From contig JAEPNY010000002.1 of assembly GCA_017643165.1 (NCBI GenBank), positions 686,979 through 750,978 of the forward strand: a stretch of DNA of 64,000 nucleotides, read 5' to 3'. The notes beneath the pieces are model-generated. The model saw only the letters and a list, made by a program, of their open reading frames with translations. It did not search any database and was not told the origin of the DNA. Shown here piece by piece: positions 8,246 to 17,195 of this stretch (its first letter is position 1; the number at the start of each line of letters is the position of its first letter). This stretch comes from Psychroserpens sp. GTDB lineage: Bacteria > Bacteroidota > Bacteroidia > Flavobacteriales > Flavobacteriaceae. A program made the translations under genes and the position numbers.

Positions 8246-10552
8246 ATGAAAGTTTGTATAGCAGAAAAACCTAGTGTAGCGAGAGAAATCGCCCAAGTAA
8301 TTGGTGCTACGACTAAACGCGATGGTTACTTTGAAGGTAACGGCTATGCTGTGACCTATACTTTCGGACATCTATGCACATTGATGGAACCTCTTGACTA
8401 TAAACCTTATTGGAAAAGTTGGGATTTGAATAACTTACCAATGCTTCCAGATCGCTTTAAAACTAAGATCGTTAACGATAGTGGTATTGAGAAGCAATTC
8501 AATATTATCAAATCGCTCTTTGATAAAGCCGAAGTGATCATTAATTGTGGTGATGCTGGGCAAGAAGGAGAATTAATTCAGCGTTGGGTTATGAACGAAG
8601 CGAATTACCAAGGCGAGATAAAACGGCTTTGGATTTCTTCACTTACTACTGAAGCGATTAAAGATGGGTTTGAGAATTTAAAAGATGGTAAATTATATGA
8701 TAACCTCTACTATGCTGGATTCTCGAGAGCTATAGGTGATTGGTTACTTGGTATAAATGCAACCCGATTATATACTGTAAAACACGGCGGATATAAACAA
8801 GTACTTTCGGTAGGTCGTGTTCAAACTCCAACGCTTGCTATGGTCGTTGAACGTTTCCGAAGTATAGAATCGTTCATTCCTCAGCCTTACTGGGAATTGC
8901 AAACCACATATCGCGATACGCTTTTCTCTTATGAAGAAGGTAGATTTTTAAAAATGAAGGATGGTGAAGTACTAGCAGATAAAGTAAAATCGGCTGATTT
9001 TGAAATCATACAAGTCTCAAAGAAAAAGGGTAAAGAATACGCTCCGAAATTATTCGATCTCACTGGGCTTCAAGTGTATTGTAATACAAAATTTGGTTTT
9101 TCAGCTGAGGAGACGCTAAAAATAGTACAGCGTCTATACGAAATGAAAGTTGTGACGTATCCAAGAGTTGATACAACCTTCTTACCAAGTGATCTTTATC
9201 CGAAGATAGATGGCATATTAAGGAAATTGACAGCCTATGCGTCATTGACACAAACACTCATAGGCAAAAAGATAAAGAAATCAACGAAGGTTTTTAACGA
9301 CAAAAAAGTCACCGATCATCACGCTATTATACCAACAGGCATTGAAATACAGCTTCAACATAATCAGCAACTGGTATATGATATTATCGTTAAACGATTT
9401 ATCGCTGTATTTTATCCTGATTGTAATGTTTCGAACACAACGGTCATCGGGAAAGCAGATGATGTAAAGTTTAAAACTACTGGAAAAGAGATCATTGAAC
9501 CAGGATGGAAAATTGTATTTGATTTTGGGAAGACCACGAATCAAAAATCTGATGATAGGTCTATTTTACCAACCTTTGAGGAAGGTGAAAAAGGACCACA
9601 TGAACCTTCATTTTTGGAAAAACAAACCAAACCTCCTAATCAATTTACAGAAGCCTCTCTCCTACGTGCTATGGAAACTGCGGGCAAACAAGTTGATAAT
9701 GAAGAGTTGCGTGATCTTATGAAAGAAAATGGGATTGGCCGACCATCAACACGAGCTAACATTATTGAAACACTATTTAAACGCCAATATCTAAAACGAA
9801 ATAAAAAACAAATCCTTCCTACAATAACAGGAACGGCATTGATTGATACGATTCAGAGTGAATTATTAAAATCTGCGGAACTTACAGGACAATGGGAAAA
9901 ACAGCTAAAAGACATTGAACGTGGTGAATACTCTGCAGCACAGTTCATAAAAAACATGAAACGCATGGTGGACGAACTTGTCTATGAAGTTCGTACCGAA
10001 AAAAAGAGAGCTAATATTTCTCAAGTACAAGTTCTAGAGCAACGAAAACAAGTTGATCAAAAGAAGAAAACTGAAGGAATTACAATAGAGTCATGCCCAA
10101 AATGTGCTAAAGGTCAAATAATAAAAGGGAAATCAGCTTACGGTTGTAGCGCATATAAATCAGGTTGTGACTTTAGATTACCATTTAAAAGTCACGGTAA
10201 GAAGATTTCTGAAAAACAATACATTCGATTACTTCAGAAAGGTTCAACCGTTAATTTAAAAGGCTTTGTTACTGAACAAGGTAAAATCGACGGTCTGTTA
10301 CGATTTAATGAAGCATTTGAATTGGTCCTAGAGCCTAAAGTTAAAACAGCCTCTAAGAAAACTGGAAATGAACAAGTGATTTGTCCAAAGTGCAACAATG
10401 GTAAAATCATTAAAGGGAAATCTGCATATGGCTGTAGTGCTTATACCTCAGGATGCGATTTCAGAATGGGATTTGATGTCGTACGATCAAAAGCAAAAGA
10501 ACAACAACTCACCAAGGAATTGGTCACCCAGATTTTAAAAGGCGAAGTATAA
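8246..10552 (+). CDS. topB: DNA topoisomerase III (type IA)
   Basis: A 768-residue type IA topoisomerase that relaxes or decatenates DNA by single-strand passage. The TOPRIM domain is N-terminal (KPSVAREIAQVIG, then NCGDAGQEGELIQRW). The active-site Tyr is Y305 in VVTYPRVDTTFLPSDL. ENGIGRPSTRANIIETL marks the core. The C-terminus holds two near-identical cysteine modules of the form CPKCxxGxIIKGKSAYGCSA..SGCDFR, at about 616 and 712, probably zinc-binding for DNA contact. The next gene starts 2 bases after its stop. Confidence 0.95.
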   Translation: MKVCIAEKPSVAREIAQVIGATTKRDGYFEGNGYAVTYTFGHLCTLMEPLDYKPYWKSWDLNNLPMLPDRFKTKIVNDSGIEKQFNIIKSLFDKAEVIINCGDAGQEGELIQRWVMNEANYQGEIKRLWISSLTTEAIKDGFENLKDGKLYDNLYYAGFSRAIGDWLLGINATRLYTVKHGGYKQVLSVGRVQTPTLAMVVERFRSIESFIPQPYWELQTTYRDTLFSYEEGRFLKMKDGEVLADKVKSADFEIIQVSKKKGKEYAPKLFDLTGLQVYCNTKFGFSAEETLKIVQRLYEMKVVTYPRVDTTFLPSDLYPKIDGILRKLTAYASLTQTLIGKKIKKSTKVFNDKKVTDHHAIIPTGIEIQLQHNQQLVYDIIVKRFIAVFYPDCNVSNTTVIGKADDVKFKTTGKEIIEPGWKIVFDFGKTTNQKSDDRSILPTFEEGEKGPHEPSFLEKQTKPPNQFTEASLLRAMETAGKQVDNEELRDLMKENGIGRPSTRANIIETLFKRQYLKRNKKQILPTITGTALIDTIQSELLKSAELTGQWEKQLKDIERGEYSAAQFIKNMKRMVDELVYEVRTEKKRANISQVQVLEQRKQVDQKKKTEGITIESCPKCAKGQIIKGKSAYGCSAYKSGCDFRLPFKSHGKKISEKQYIRLLQKGSTVNLKGFVTEQGKIDGLLRFNEAFELVLEPKVKTASKKTGNEQVICPKCNNGKIIKGKSAYGCSAYTSGCDFRMGFDVVRSKAKEQQLTKELVTQILKGEV

Positions 10553-10553
10553 C

Positions 10554-11126
10554 ATGGGGCATCAACATTTCAAACTGTTTAAACCGTTTGGTTATTTGAG
10601 TCAATTTCTAAGTAATGCCAGACACGAACGCAATAAGAAGTTCTTAGGCGAACTTCATGATTTTCCTCCAGGCACTATGGCTATTGGTCGCTTAGATAAA
10701 GATTCTGAAGGGCTTTTATTATTAACAACTGATGGTAAAGTTAGCGCTGAGATCACAGGAACTAACATTGAAAAAGAATACTATGTTCAAGTGGACGGTG
10801 AAATCACAGACCAAGCGCTTAATGCATTGAGAAACGGTGTTGATATTAGCCACAATAATGAGATTTATAAAACAAAACCTTGTAATGCCCATAAACTTCA
10901 AATTGCGCCCAACTTTCCTGAACGTTCTAAACGTATTCGTGATGAACGTCACGGCCCAACGTCTTGGATTACAATAACTATTACAGAGGGTAAATTTAGA
11001 CAGGTGAGAAAAATGACCGCAAAAGTAGGGTTTCCAACATTACGACTAATTCGAGTAAGAGTTGGCAGAATAACCCTTGATAATCTAAAAATGGGTGAAG
11101 TACAATCAGTGTTAGAATTGATATAA
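10554..11126 (+). CDS. 23S rRNA pseudouridine synthase, RluE-like (RsuA family)
   Basis: A 190-residue pseudouridine synthase without an S4 domain, as in RluE. The catalytic motif AIGRLDKDSEGLLLLTTDG places the active Asp at residue 48. KEYYVQVDGEI and ITEGKFRQVRKM are further family motifs. It starts with FKLFKPFGYLSQF, the usual KPxG entry to this family. It begins 2 bases after topB, so the two are co-transcribed. The modified base is inferred from family membership. Confidence 0.88.
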   Translation: MGHQHFKLFKPFGYLSQFLSNARHERNKKFLGELHDFPPGTMAIGRLDKDSEGLLLLTTDGKVSAEITGTNIEKEYYVQVDGEITDQALNALRNGVDISHNNEIYKTKPCNAHKLQIAPNFPERSKRIRDERHGPTSWITITITEGKFRQVRKMTAKVGFPTLRLIRVRVGRITLDNLKMGEVQSVLELI

Positions 11127-11180
11127 CCAAGCTTCTAATCTACATTTTCCATTAAAAATCTAAATACATTATCATAATGT

Positions 11181-11251
11181 TTAACGATTTTCAATAATCG
11201 TTAATCAAAAGTTAAAACTATTATTAATTAATAGTATTACTATTATATTTG
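11181..11251 (+). promoter_or_regulatory. Promoter with inverted repeats upstream of the TetR-ABC-HlyD-TolC operon
   Basis: The -7 box TATATTTG (11244-11251) matches TAnnTTTG. Upstream lie three palindromic elements: TTAACGAT (11181-11188) / ATCGTTAA (11197-11204); TATTAATTAATA (11222-11233); and TAGTA-T-TACTA (11232-11242), which directly abuts the -7 box. Placement suggests an operator for the adjacent TetR protein (inference). Confidence 0.5.
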
Positions 11252-11269
11252 CGCGTAAATATTATTAAC

Positions 11270-11956
11270 ATGAAGTTTTTACTTTCAACTTTAAAGATAT
11301 CGATCAATGATAAGATCTATTTAAAAGATCCTGAGTCATCTGATCTTGGAAAGCGAATCATAGAGCATAGCATCAAGCTTATTGATAAAATCGGTTTTGA
11401 TAGTTTTACATTTAAGAAACTAGGTGCACTCATCGGATCAAACGAAAGTTCGATCTACAGATATTTCGATAGCAAGCACAAGCTACTACTCTATCTAGCA
11501 TCATGGTACTGGGCATGGTTGGAATACCAACTCGTGTTTTCTACAACGAATATGAATGACTCAAAACTAAAGCTAGAGAAAGCGATTGATATATTAACTC
11601 AGACCATAGAAGCAGACTCAACTTTTGAGCATATTGATGAAGTGACACTCAACCGAGTGGTCATTAATGAATATTCCAAATCGTATTTAACAAAAGAGGT
11701 TGATATCGAAAATAAAGAAGGGTATTTCTCAATTTACAAGCGACTTTTAAATCGTTTGCACGATATGATTATCGAAGTTGATCCTAGCTATAAATTTCCA
11801 CACAGTTTGTCTAGTACTATTGTAGAGGGTGCATTACATCAACACTTTTTAAAGGATCATTTTAAATCACTTACCGACTGTGATCATAAAACACAACCAT
11901 CTGACTATTTTAAACATTTAGTATTTAATGCTTTAAACACAACACCAAATGACTAA
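11270..11956 (+). CDS. TetR-family transcriptional regulator
   Basis: About 228 residues. The frame opens at a TTG (11249) inside the -7 promoter box, so the start is placed at the ATG at 11270. The N-terminal helix-turn-helix reads IIEHSIKLIDKIGFDSFTFK, then LGALIGSNESSIYRYFDSKH, typical TetR. The ligand-binding half is not assigned. The gene overlaps the ABC gene by 8 bases and heads a four-gene export operon, so it probably controls it. Ligand unknown. Confidence 0.85.
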   Translation: MKFLLSTLKISINDKIYLKDPESSDLGKRIIEHSIKLIDKIGFDSFTFKKLGALIGSNESSIYRYFDSKHKLLLYLASWYWAWLEYQLVFSTTNMNDSKLKLEKAIDILTQTIEADSTFEHIDEVTLNRVVINEYSKSYLTKEVDIENKEGYFSIYKRLLNRLHDMIIEVDPSYKFPHSLSSTIVEGALHQHFLKDHFKSLTDCDHKTQPSDYFKHLVFNALNTTPND

Positions 11957-13613
11957 AATTTTAACCTCTTGGCAACACTTAATAGGACTTCTAAAACTAG
12001 ATCGAAAAGATATTAAGCAAATATTTTATTATGCGATTTTTGCAGGAGTGGTAAATTTATCATTACCACTAGGAATACAAGCCATAATTAACCTAATTCA
12101 AGGAGCTCAAATTAGCACCTCATGGATTGTATTAGTTATTCTTGTTACAATTGGCGTAGCATTCGTTGGTGTGCTGCAACTCATGCAGATGCGTATTATT
12201 GAAAATGTACAGCAGAAGATATTTACGCGCTCATCATTCGAATTCTCATATCGTTTCCCGAAAATAAAGATGAGTGAACTTCGTCACTATTATCCACCAG
12301 AGTTAGCCAATCGCTTTTTTGATACTTTAACGGTTCAGAAAGGATTATCAAAAATTCTAATCGATTTTCCAGCAGCTATTTTACAAATTGTTTTTGGACT
12401 GATGCTACTCTCCTTTTATCATCCGTTTTTTATCATCTATGGTATCTTATTGATTTTATTAGTTTACGTCGTATTCAAGTTTTCGGCACAACAAGGGTTA
12501 GACACTAGTATACAAGAATCACAAAAGAAATATCGCGTTGCGCATTGGTTACAGGAGATTGCACGATCTGTTCTAAGCTTTAAACTATCGGGTCAGACAA
12601 GTTTAGCTGTAAATAAAAATGATGCGTTAACGGCTGATTATTTAGACGCAAGAGAAGGGCATTTTAAAATATTGATTCAACAGTTTATAAAACTTATAGG
12701 ATTTAAGGTCTTAGTAACGGCAGGACTACTAATTATTGGTGGATTTTTAGTACTTAATCAACAAATGAATATTGGTCAATTCGTTGCAGCAGAAATCATC
12801 ATATTATTGGTAATTAGTTCTGTAGAAAAATTAATACTTGGATTAGAATCTTTTTATGACGTCTTAACCTCAATGGAAAAACTTGGTGAGGTTGTTGATA
12901 GAGAGCTTGAGCCTCAAAAAGGTGATATGATCGATCATTCTGACAGTACATTTAAAGTAGAGTTAGAACATGTTTGCTATTCTGTACCTGACAAAATGAA
13001 TCCAATCTTGTCTGACATTTCCGTGATCATCGAACCAAAAGATCGAATTATGATACATGGATCTAACGGATCAGGAAAATCAACCTTGTTAAAATTAATA
13101 TCAGGAATTTTAGAACCATCAAAAGGAACGATATATATCAACGACATTGATTTAAAAGGTATGCAGCTTAACGACTACAGGTCAATGATTGGACAATCAC
13201 TGCCTGAAGAGACACCGTTTGAGGGAACCATTAGAGATAATCTAACCTTCGGTGATGATAGTATCAGTAGTGAAGAGATTAACCATGTCTTACAAAAAAC
13301 TGGACTATTAAATTTTGTGAAGTCTCAGCCTCAAGGATTGCGCACTATGCTATATCCTGAAGGTAAGAAGCTATCTCTAACGGCATCTAAAAAGATTGTC
13401 CTAGCTCGAAGTATTCTTAAAAAACCAAAGTTATTACTTCTTAAAGATCCTTTAGAGCAATTTGAGAATGAAGAGGCACATAGAATAATGGATTTTTTAA
13501 CAGATCCTAGCAACCCATGGGCTCTAGTTATTGTAAGCTATAACATGGATTGGAAAACAAAATGCACCAGAATTATCAATCTGGAAAATGGTAGAATTGA
13601 ACTAAATCAATAG
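11949..13613 (+). CDS. ABC exporter half-transporter with degenerate nucleotide-binding domain
   Basis: A 554-residue membrane-plus-ATPase protein. The first about 310 residues hold a type I exporter membrane domain with several helices. In the ATPase, Walker A is intact (GSNGSGKST, 371-379). The signature LSGGQ is replaced by LSLTA (475-479). Walker B reads LLLLKDP, with Lys499 where Asp is expected and Asp500 where the catalytic Glu is expected. The H-loop position is Tyr531 (VSYNM). ATP may bind, but ordinary hydrolysis looks impaired. With HlyD- and TolC-like proteins behind it, it resembles a type I secretion or efflux system. From memory, flavobacterial relatives share part of this divergence, so it may be a family trait and not decay. 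Confidence 0.82.
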   Translation: MTKILTSWQHLIGLLKLDRKDIKQIFYYAIFAGVVNLSLPLGIQAIINLIQGAQISTSWIVLVILVTIGVAFVGVLQLMQMRIIENVQQKIFTRSSFEFSYRFPKIKMSELRHYYPPELANRFFDTLTVQKGLSKILIDFPAAILQIVFGLMLLSFYHPFFIIYGILLILLVYVVFKFSAQQGLDTSIQESQKKYRVAHWLQEIARSVLSFKLSGQTSLAVNKNDALTADYLDAREGHFKILIQQFIKLIGFKVLVTAGLLIIGGFLVLNQQMNIGQFVAAEIIILLVISSVEKLILGLESFYDVLTSMEKLGEVVDRELEPQKGDMIDHSDSTFKVELEHVCYSVPDKMNPILSDISVIIEPKDRIMIHGSNGSGKSTLLKLISGILEPSKGTIYINDIDLKGMQLNDYRSMIGQSLPEETPFEGTIRDNLTFGDDSISSEEINHVLQKTGLLNFVKSQPQGLRTMLYPEGKKLSLTASKKIVLARSILKKPKLLLLKDPLEQFENEEAHRIMDFLTDPSNPWALVIVSYNMDWKTKCTRIINLENGRIELNQ

Positions 13614-13617
13614 AACG

Positions 13618-14973
13618 ATGTTAAACATTTCAAAAAATCAATTGAATAAGAAAGTTGACTTAACAAAATATAAGTCGGGTGAGAAAGTGTTTCACAAACG
13701 ACACTTCAAACACTTCAATCGCTTTTTGTTGGCCTTTGCTATTACAGGAATAATAATTCTGTTCTTACCATGGACCCAGAATATCAATAGCCGAGGAAAT
13801 GTCACGACATTAACTCCAGACCAGCGACCACAAACCATACAATCCCCTATTCCAGGACGAATTGAAAAGTGGTATGTAAGAGAAGGTGATTTTGTAAAGC
13901 AAGGTGATACGATCTTATTTATATCAGAAATAAAAAACGAATACTTCGATCCAAATTTGGTTGATCGAACAGGTATTCAGATTAAGGCTAAAGAAAACGC
14001 TGTGAGCTCTTACAGCTCAAAAGTTGGATCGCTAACTAATCAAATTGGTGCACTAAAACGTGAGCGTCGTTTAAAGCTTGAACAAGCACAAAACAAGCTT
14101 TATCAAGCAAAATTAAAAGTTCAAAATGACAGTATTAAGTTAGAAGCAGCTAAAATTGATAATGCGATTGCGAAACGTCAAATTGATGCCACACAAAGTT
14201 TATATGAAGAAGGCTTGAAGTCCTTAACCGAATTTGAAGCTAAAAAGTCAAAATTTCAAGAGAATCAGGCGAAACTGGTATCTCAAGAAAACAGTTTATT
14301 CGCGGCAAAAAATGAAGTTATTAATGCTAGAATTGAGATCAATCGTATTGAAGCAGAATACTTAGATAAAATATCGAAAGCCGAAAGTGAAAAATTCACC
14401 GCGCAATCAAATCAGTTTGATGCTGAAGCGCAAGTCACCAAATTAGAAAGTGATTTCACGAGCTATGAAATTCGAAATGACCTCTATTATATACGCGCTC
14501 CTCAAAATGGCTACATTAATAAAGCTATAAAAGGTGGATTGGGTGAAACTTTTAAGGAAGGTGAAGAATTAGTTGGAATTATGCCTGCTAATTACGATCT
14601 GGCGGTTGAAATGTTTGTAGAACCTATTGATTTACCACTGGTACATATTGGTGAAAAAGTTCGTGTACAATTCGATGGATGGCCTGCAATCGTTTTTAGT
14701 GGTTGGCCAAATGTTTCCTACGGAACTTATGGTGCAAAAGTAGTGGCAATTGAGAATTTTATTAGCTCAAATGGTAAGTTTAGAATCCTTATTGCACCTG
14801 ATCAAGACGATCATGCCTGGCCAGAAGATATTAGAGTTGGTTCTGGTGCCAAAACAATTGCCTTATTAGAAGACGTTCCTATTTGGTTTGAATTATGGCG
14901 AAAACTAAATGGCTTCCCTCCTAACTATTATCAGCCAGAAAATGGTATGACAGCTAAAATGGATAAAAAATAA
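13618..14973 (+). CDS. HlyD-family periplasmic adaptor protein
   Basis: A 451-residue membrane fusion protein. One inner-membrane helix (about 36-52, FLLAFAITGIIILFLPW) is followed by a barrel-sandwich half (IQSPIPGRIEKWYVREGDFV), a long alpha-hairpin coiled coil, and the second half-motif (IRAPQNGYINKAIKGG). It links the ABC protein upstream (4-base gap) to the TolC protein downstream (7-base gap). Confidence 0.9.
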   Translation: MLNISKNQLNKKVDLTKYKSGEKVFHKRHFKHFNRFLLAFAITGIIILFLPWTQNINSRGNVTTLTPDQRPQTIQSPIPGRIEKWYVREGDFVKQGDTILFISEIKNEYFDPNLVDRTGIQIKAKENAVSSYSSKVGSLTNQIGALKRERRLKLEQAQNKLYQAKLKVQNDSIKLEAAKIDNAIAKRQIDATQSLYEEGLKSLTEFEAKKSKFQENQAKLVSQENSLFAAKNEVINARIEINRIEAEYLDKISKAESEKFTAQSNQFDAEAQVTKLESDFTSYEIRNDLYYIRAPQNGYINKAIKGGLGETFKEGEELVGIMPANYDLAVEMFVEPIDLPLVHIGEKVRVQFDGWPAIVFSGWPNVSYGTYGAKVVAIENFISSNGKFRILIAPDQDDHAWPEDIRVGSGAKTIALLEDVPIWFELWRKLNGFPPNYYQPENGMTAKMDKK

Positions 14974-14980
14974 GATAGCT

Positions 14981-16384
14981 ATGAACAAATACATTAGTAT
15001 ACTTTTACTTTTTGTTATATCCTTTACTAGTGCACAAGAACAAGATTCAATTGTATTGAGCTTTAGTGAGTATCTCGGCTATGTAAAGAAATTTCATCCT
15101 ATCGCAAAACAGGCTGAACTAACCATTCAAATTGGACAAGCCAATTTAATGAAAGCGCGCGGCGGATTTGATCCAAAAATTGAAGTTGATAATGATCGGA
15201 AAAAGTTTAAGAATACCGAATACTACGATCAATTAAATGCGACTTTTAAAATACCTACTTGGTATGGTATTGAGCTTAAAGGTAATTTTGAGCAAAACTC
15301 TGGAGATTTTCTTAACCCTGAATTGTTCGTTCCTGATGATGGATTATACAGTGCTGGAATTTCTGCTTCTTTAGGTCAAGGCTTATTTATTAATGAACGC
15401 ATGGCCGATTTAAAGAAGGCGAAATTCTTTAGAGATCAAACGGCAGCAGATCGAGAAATTCTTATCAATCAAATCTTATTTGATGCCTCTGTCGCTTACT
15501 TTAATTGGCTTCAAGCCTATAACGAGGTGCAGACTATTGAAACCTTTCTTGCTAATGCTGAAACGCGATTCCAAGGTGTTAAGCGAAGTGCAGAACAAGG
15601 AGATAAAGCGGCAATTGATTCTGTTGAAGCTAAAATCACCGTAAAAAATAGGGCTTTAGGACTTGAACAATCAAAGGTAAAATTAATGAAAGCGAGTCTT
15701 CAGTTATCTACCTTCTTATGGTTAAATGATAATATTCCGGTAGAAATTCAACCAAATGTTATTCCAGATACTTTTATTGAAGATACCGTCGATGATGTTC
15801 TTGAAATCTCGGGATTACCACTCACCGATTTCGTATTAGAAAATCATCCGAAACTACGCTCCTTAAATTTTAAATATGAAGGGCTTTTGGTTGATAAACG
15901 CCTTAAAGCGAATAAGCTATTACCAAAGATCGATGTGCAATACAATTTTCTAACAGAAGATCCAGATATAGCGAGATCGTTTAATACCGCTGAATATAAA
16001 GGTGGGTTTAGTATCGCTTTCCCATTGTTTTTAAGAAAAGAACGCGGTGACCTTAATTTGGCAAAGTTTAAACTTCAAGACTTAGAGTTTGAAATCGATA
16101 ATGCACGTATAGCTATTCAGAATAAAGTATTAGCCATCTATAGAGAATTAGAATCATTTGAACGTCAAAATCAGCTAATCGATGAGATTGTCACAGATTA
16201 CACGACGATGCTACAAGCAGAAGAACGAAAGTTCAGCTATGGAGAGAGTTCTATTTTCCTAATAAATTCCCGTGAACGCAGTTTGATTGATTCTCAGCTA
16301 AAAGCTATTGAGGTTCAGAACAAATATTTAAAAACGAAAGCGAAGCTCTTCAACAGTTTATCTAGAGATCTTCAAAATCTCTAA
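14981..16384 (+). CDS. TolC-family outer membrane efflux protein
   Basis: A 467-residue protein with a signal peptide (ILLLFVISFTSAQ). The body is rich in long helices with the two-fold repeat of outer-membrane efflux proteins (LTIQIGQANLMKARGGFDPK, and the second repeat beginning VLENHPKLRSLNFKYEGL). It is the last gene of the TetR-ABC-HlyD-TolC operon. The next gene is convergent with zero spacing. Confidence 0.9.
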   Translation: MNKYISILLLFVISFTSAQEQDSIVLSFSEYLGYVKKFHPIAKQAELTIQIGQANLMKARGGFDPKIEVDNDRKKFKNTEYYDQLNATFKIPTWYGIELKGNFEQNSGDFLNPELFVPDDGLYSAGISASLGQGLFINERMADLKKAKFFRDQTAADREILINQILFDASVAYFNWLQAYNEVQTIETFLANAETRFQGVKRSAEQGDKAAIDSVEAKITVKNRALGLEQSKVKLMKASLQLSTFLWLNDNIPVEIQPNVIPDTFIEDTVDDVLEISGLPLTDFVLENHPKLRSLNFKYEGLLVDKRLKANKLLPKIDVQYNFLTEDPDIARSFNTAEYKGGFSIAFPLFLRKERGDLNLAKFKLQDLEFEIDNARIAIQNKVLAIYRELESFERQNQLIDEIVTDYTTMLQAEERKFSYGESSIFLINSRERSLIDSQLKAIEVQNKYLKTKAKLFNSLSRDLQNL

Positions 16385-17110
16385 TTAGTTATTATTACTA
16401 GCTTCTTCTGAAGATGAGGAGGTGTCTTGGGTTTTTCTTTTAATGACGTTTACTGTAGCCTTTACGCCTGTTAATAAATTCCAGCGCTTATTAGACACCA
16501 TATTGCCTTCATCATCATAAACTATAAATTCTGCGGTATTTGGGCCTGAATCCCCTTGATTCAAGGCTAGAAAGTCGATCTTATTCACGCCTGGTTCTAA
16601 TACAACATCAAATCCGCGATAGCCACTTGTAAGCAACATACTAGAAATAATAATTTCGTCATTGAGTAAAACCCTTATCATGTCTCCATCAGGAAATTCA
16701 TGATCTCGACAAACAATCTTTACAAATACACCATCACTACTAATGTCTCCAAGAAAGACATCCTTCATTGTTTTTTTAGTAATGCCGCTTTCGGTCGCGA
16801 TTCTATCATTGTAGCGCTTTTCAAAGATTTCACCTGGATTACGCAATCCAGAATTATCTATCATTGAAAACTCTTTTTGAGGTTTACTTAATTTGTATTT
16901 ACTTTCTAAAGGAATCCCACTAATATTATTCTTGGTCTTAGTTATACCAATATTAGATTTAGGTTTTATTATAAGTTTTTGAGAAGAGGTATCTGGTTTC
17001 TTGGTTTCTATTGCAGGAATTTTAATCGAATTCTTCTTTTCAGTATCTGGCTGCGCATACGCCAAAAGTGATCCTGTTAAAAAGCATAGTATAAATAGAA
17101 AATTCTTCAT
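16385..17110 (-). CDS. Secreted protein of unknown function
   Basis: About 241 residues from the ATG at 17108-17110, which begins a clear signal peptide (FLFILCFLTGSLLAYAQ); an in-frame start 36 bases upstream would bury it. The mature protein opens with a low-complexity Lys/Ser/Thr stretch, then a compact beta-rich C-terminal domain (GDMIRVLLNDEII, VVLEPGVNKIDFLALNQGDS, AEFIVYDDEGN). Family not recognised with certainty. Located head-on to the TolC gene and downstream of the helicase. Confidence 0.65.
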   Translation of the reverse strand: MKNFLFILCFLTGSLLAYAQPDTEKKNSIKIPAIETKKPDTSSQKLIIKPKSNIGITKTKNNISGIPLESKYKLSKPQKEFSMIDNSGLRNPGEIFEKRYNDRIATESGITKKTMKDVFLGDISSDGVFVKIVCRDHEFPDGDMIRVLLNDEIIISSMLLTSGYRGFDVVLEPGVNKIDFLALNQGDSGPNTAEFIVYDDEGNMVSNKRWNLLTGVKATVNVIKRKTQDTSSSSEEASNNN

Positions 17111-17195
17111 CGCAATTTGTCTTGGTATGGCTAAAACAAAAACCATACCTTTATCAAATGTAACATCTATAATACGTAAAGATTTTAATATTACG

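Noticed and set aside
17124..17149. Inverted repeat GGTATGG/CCATACC between the helicase and the secreted-protein gene
   Set aside because: Only 7 bp with a 12-base AT loop and no T run; too weak to call a terminator or operator.
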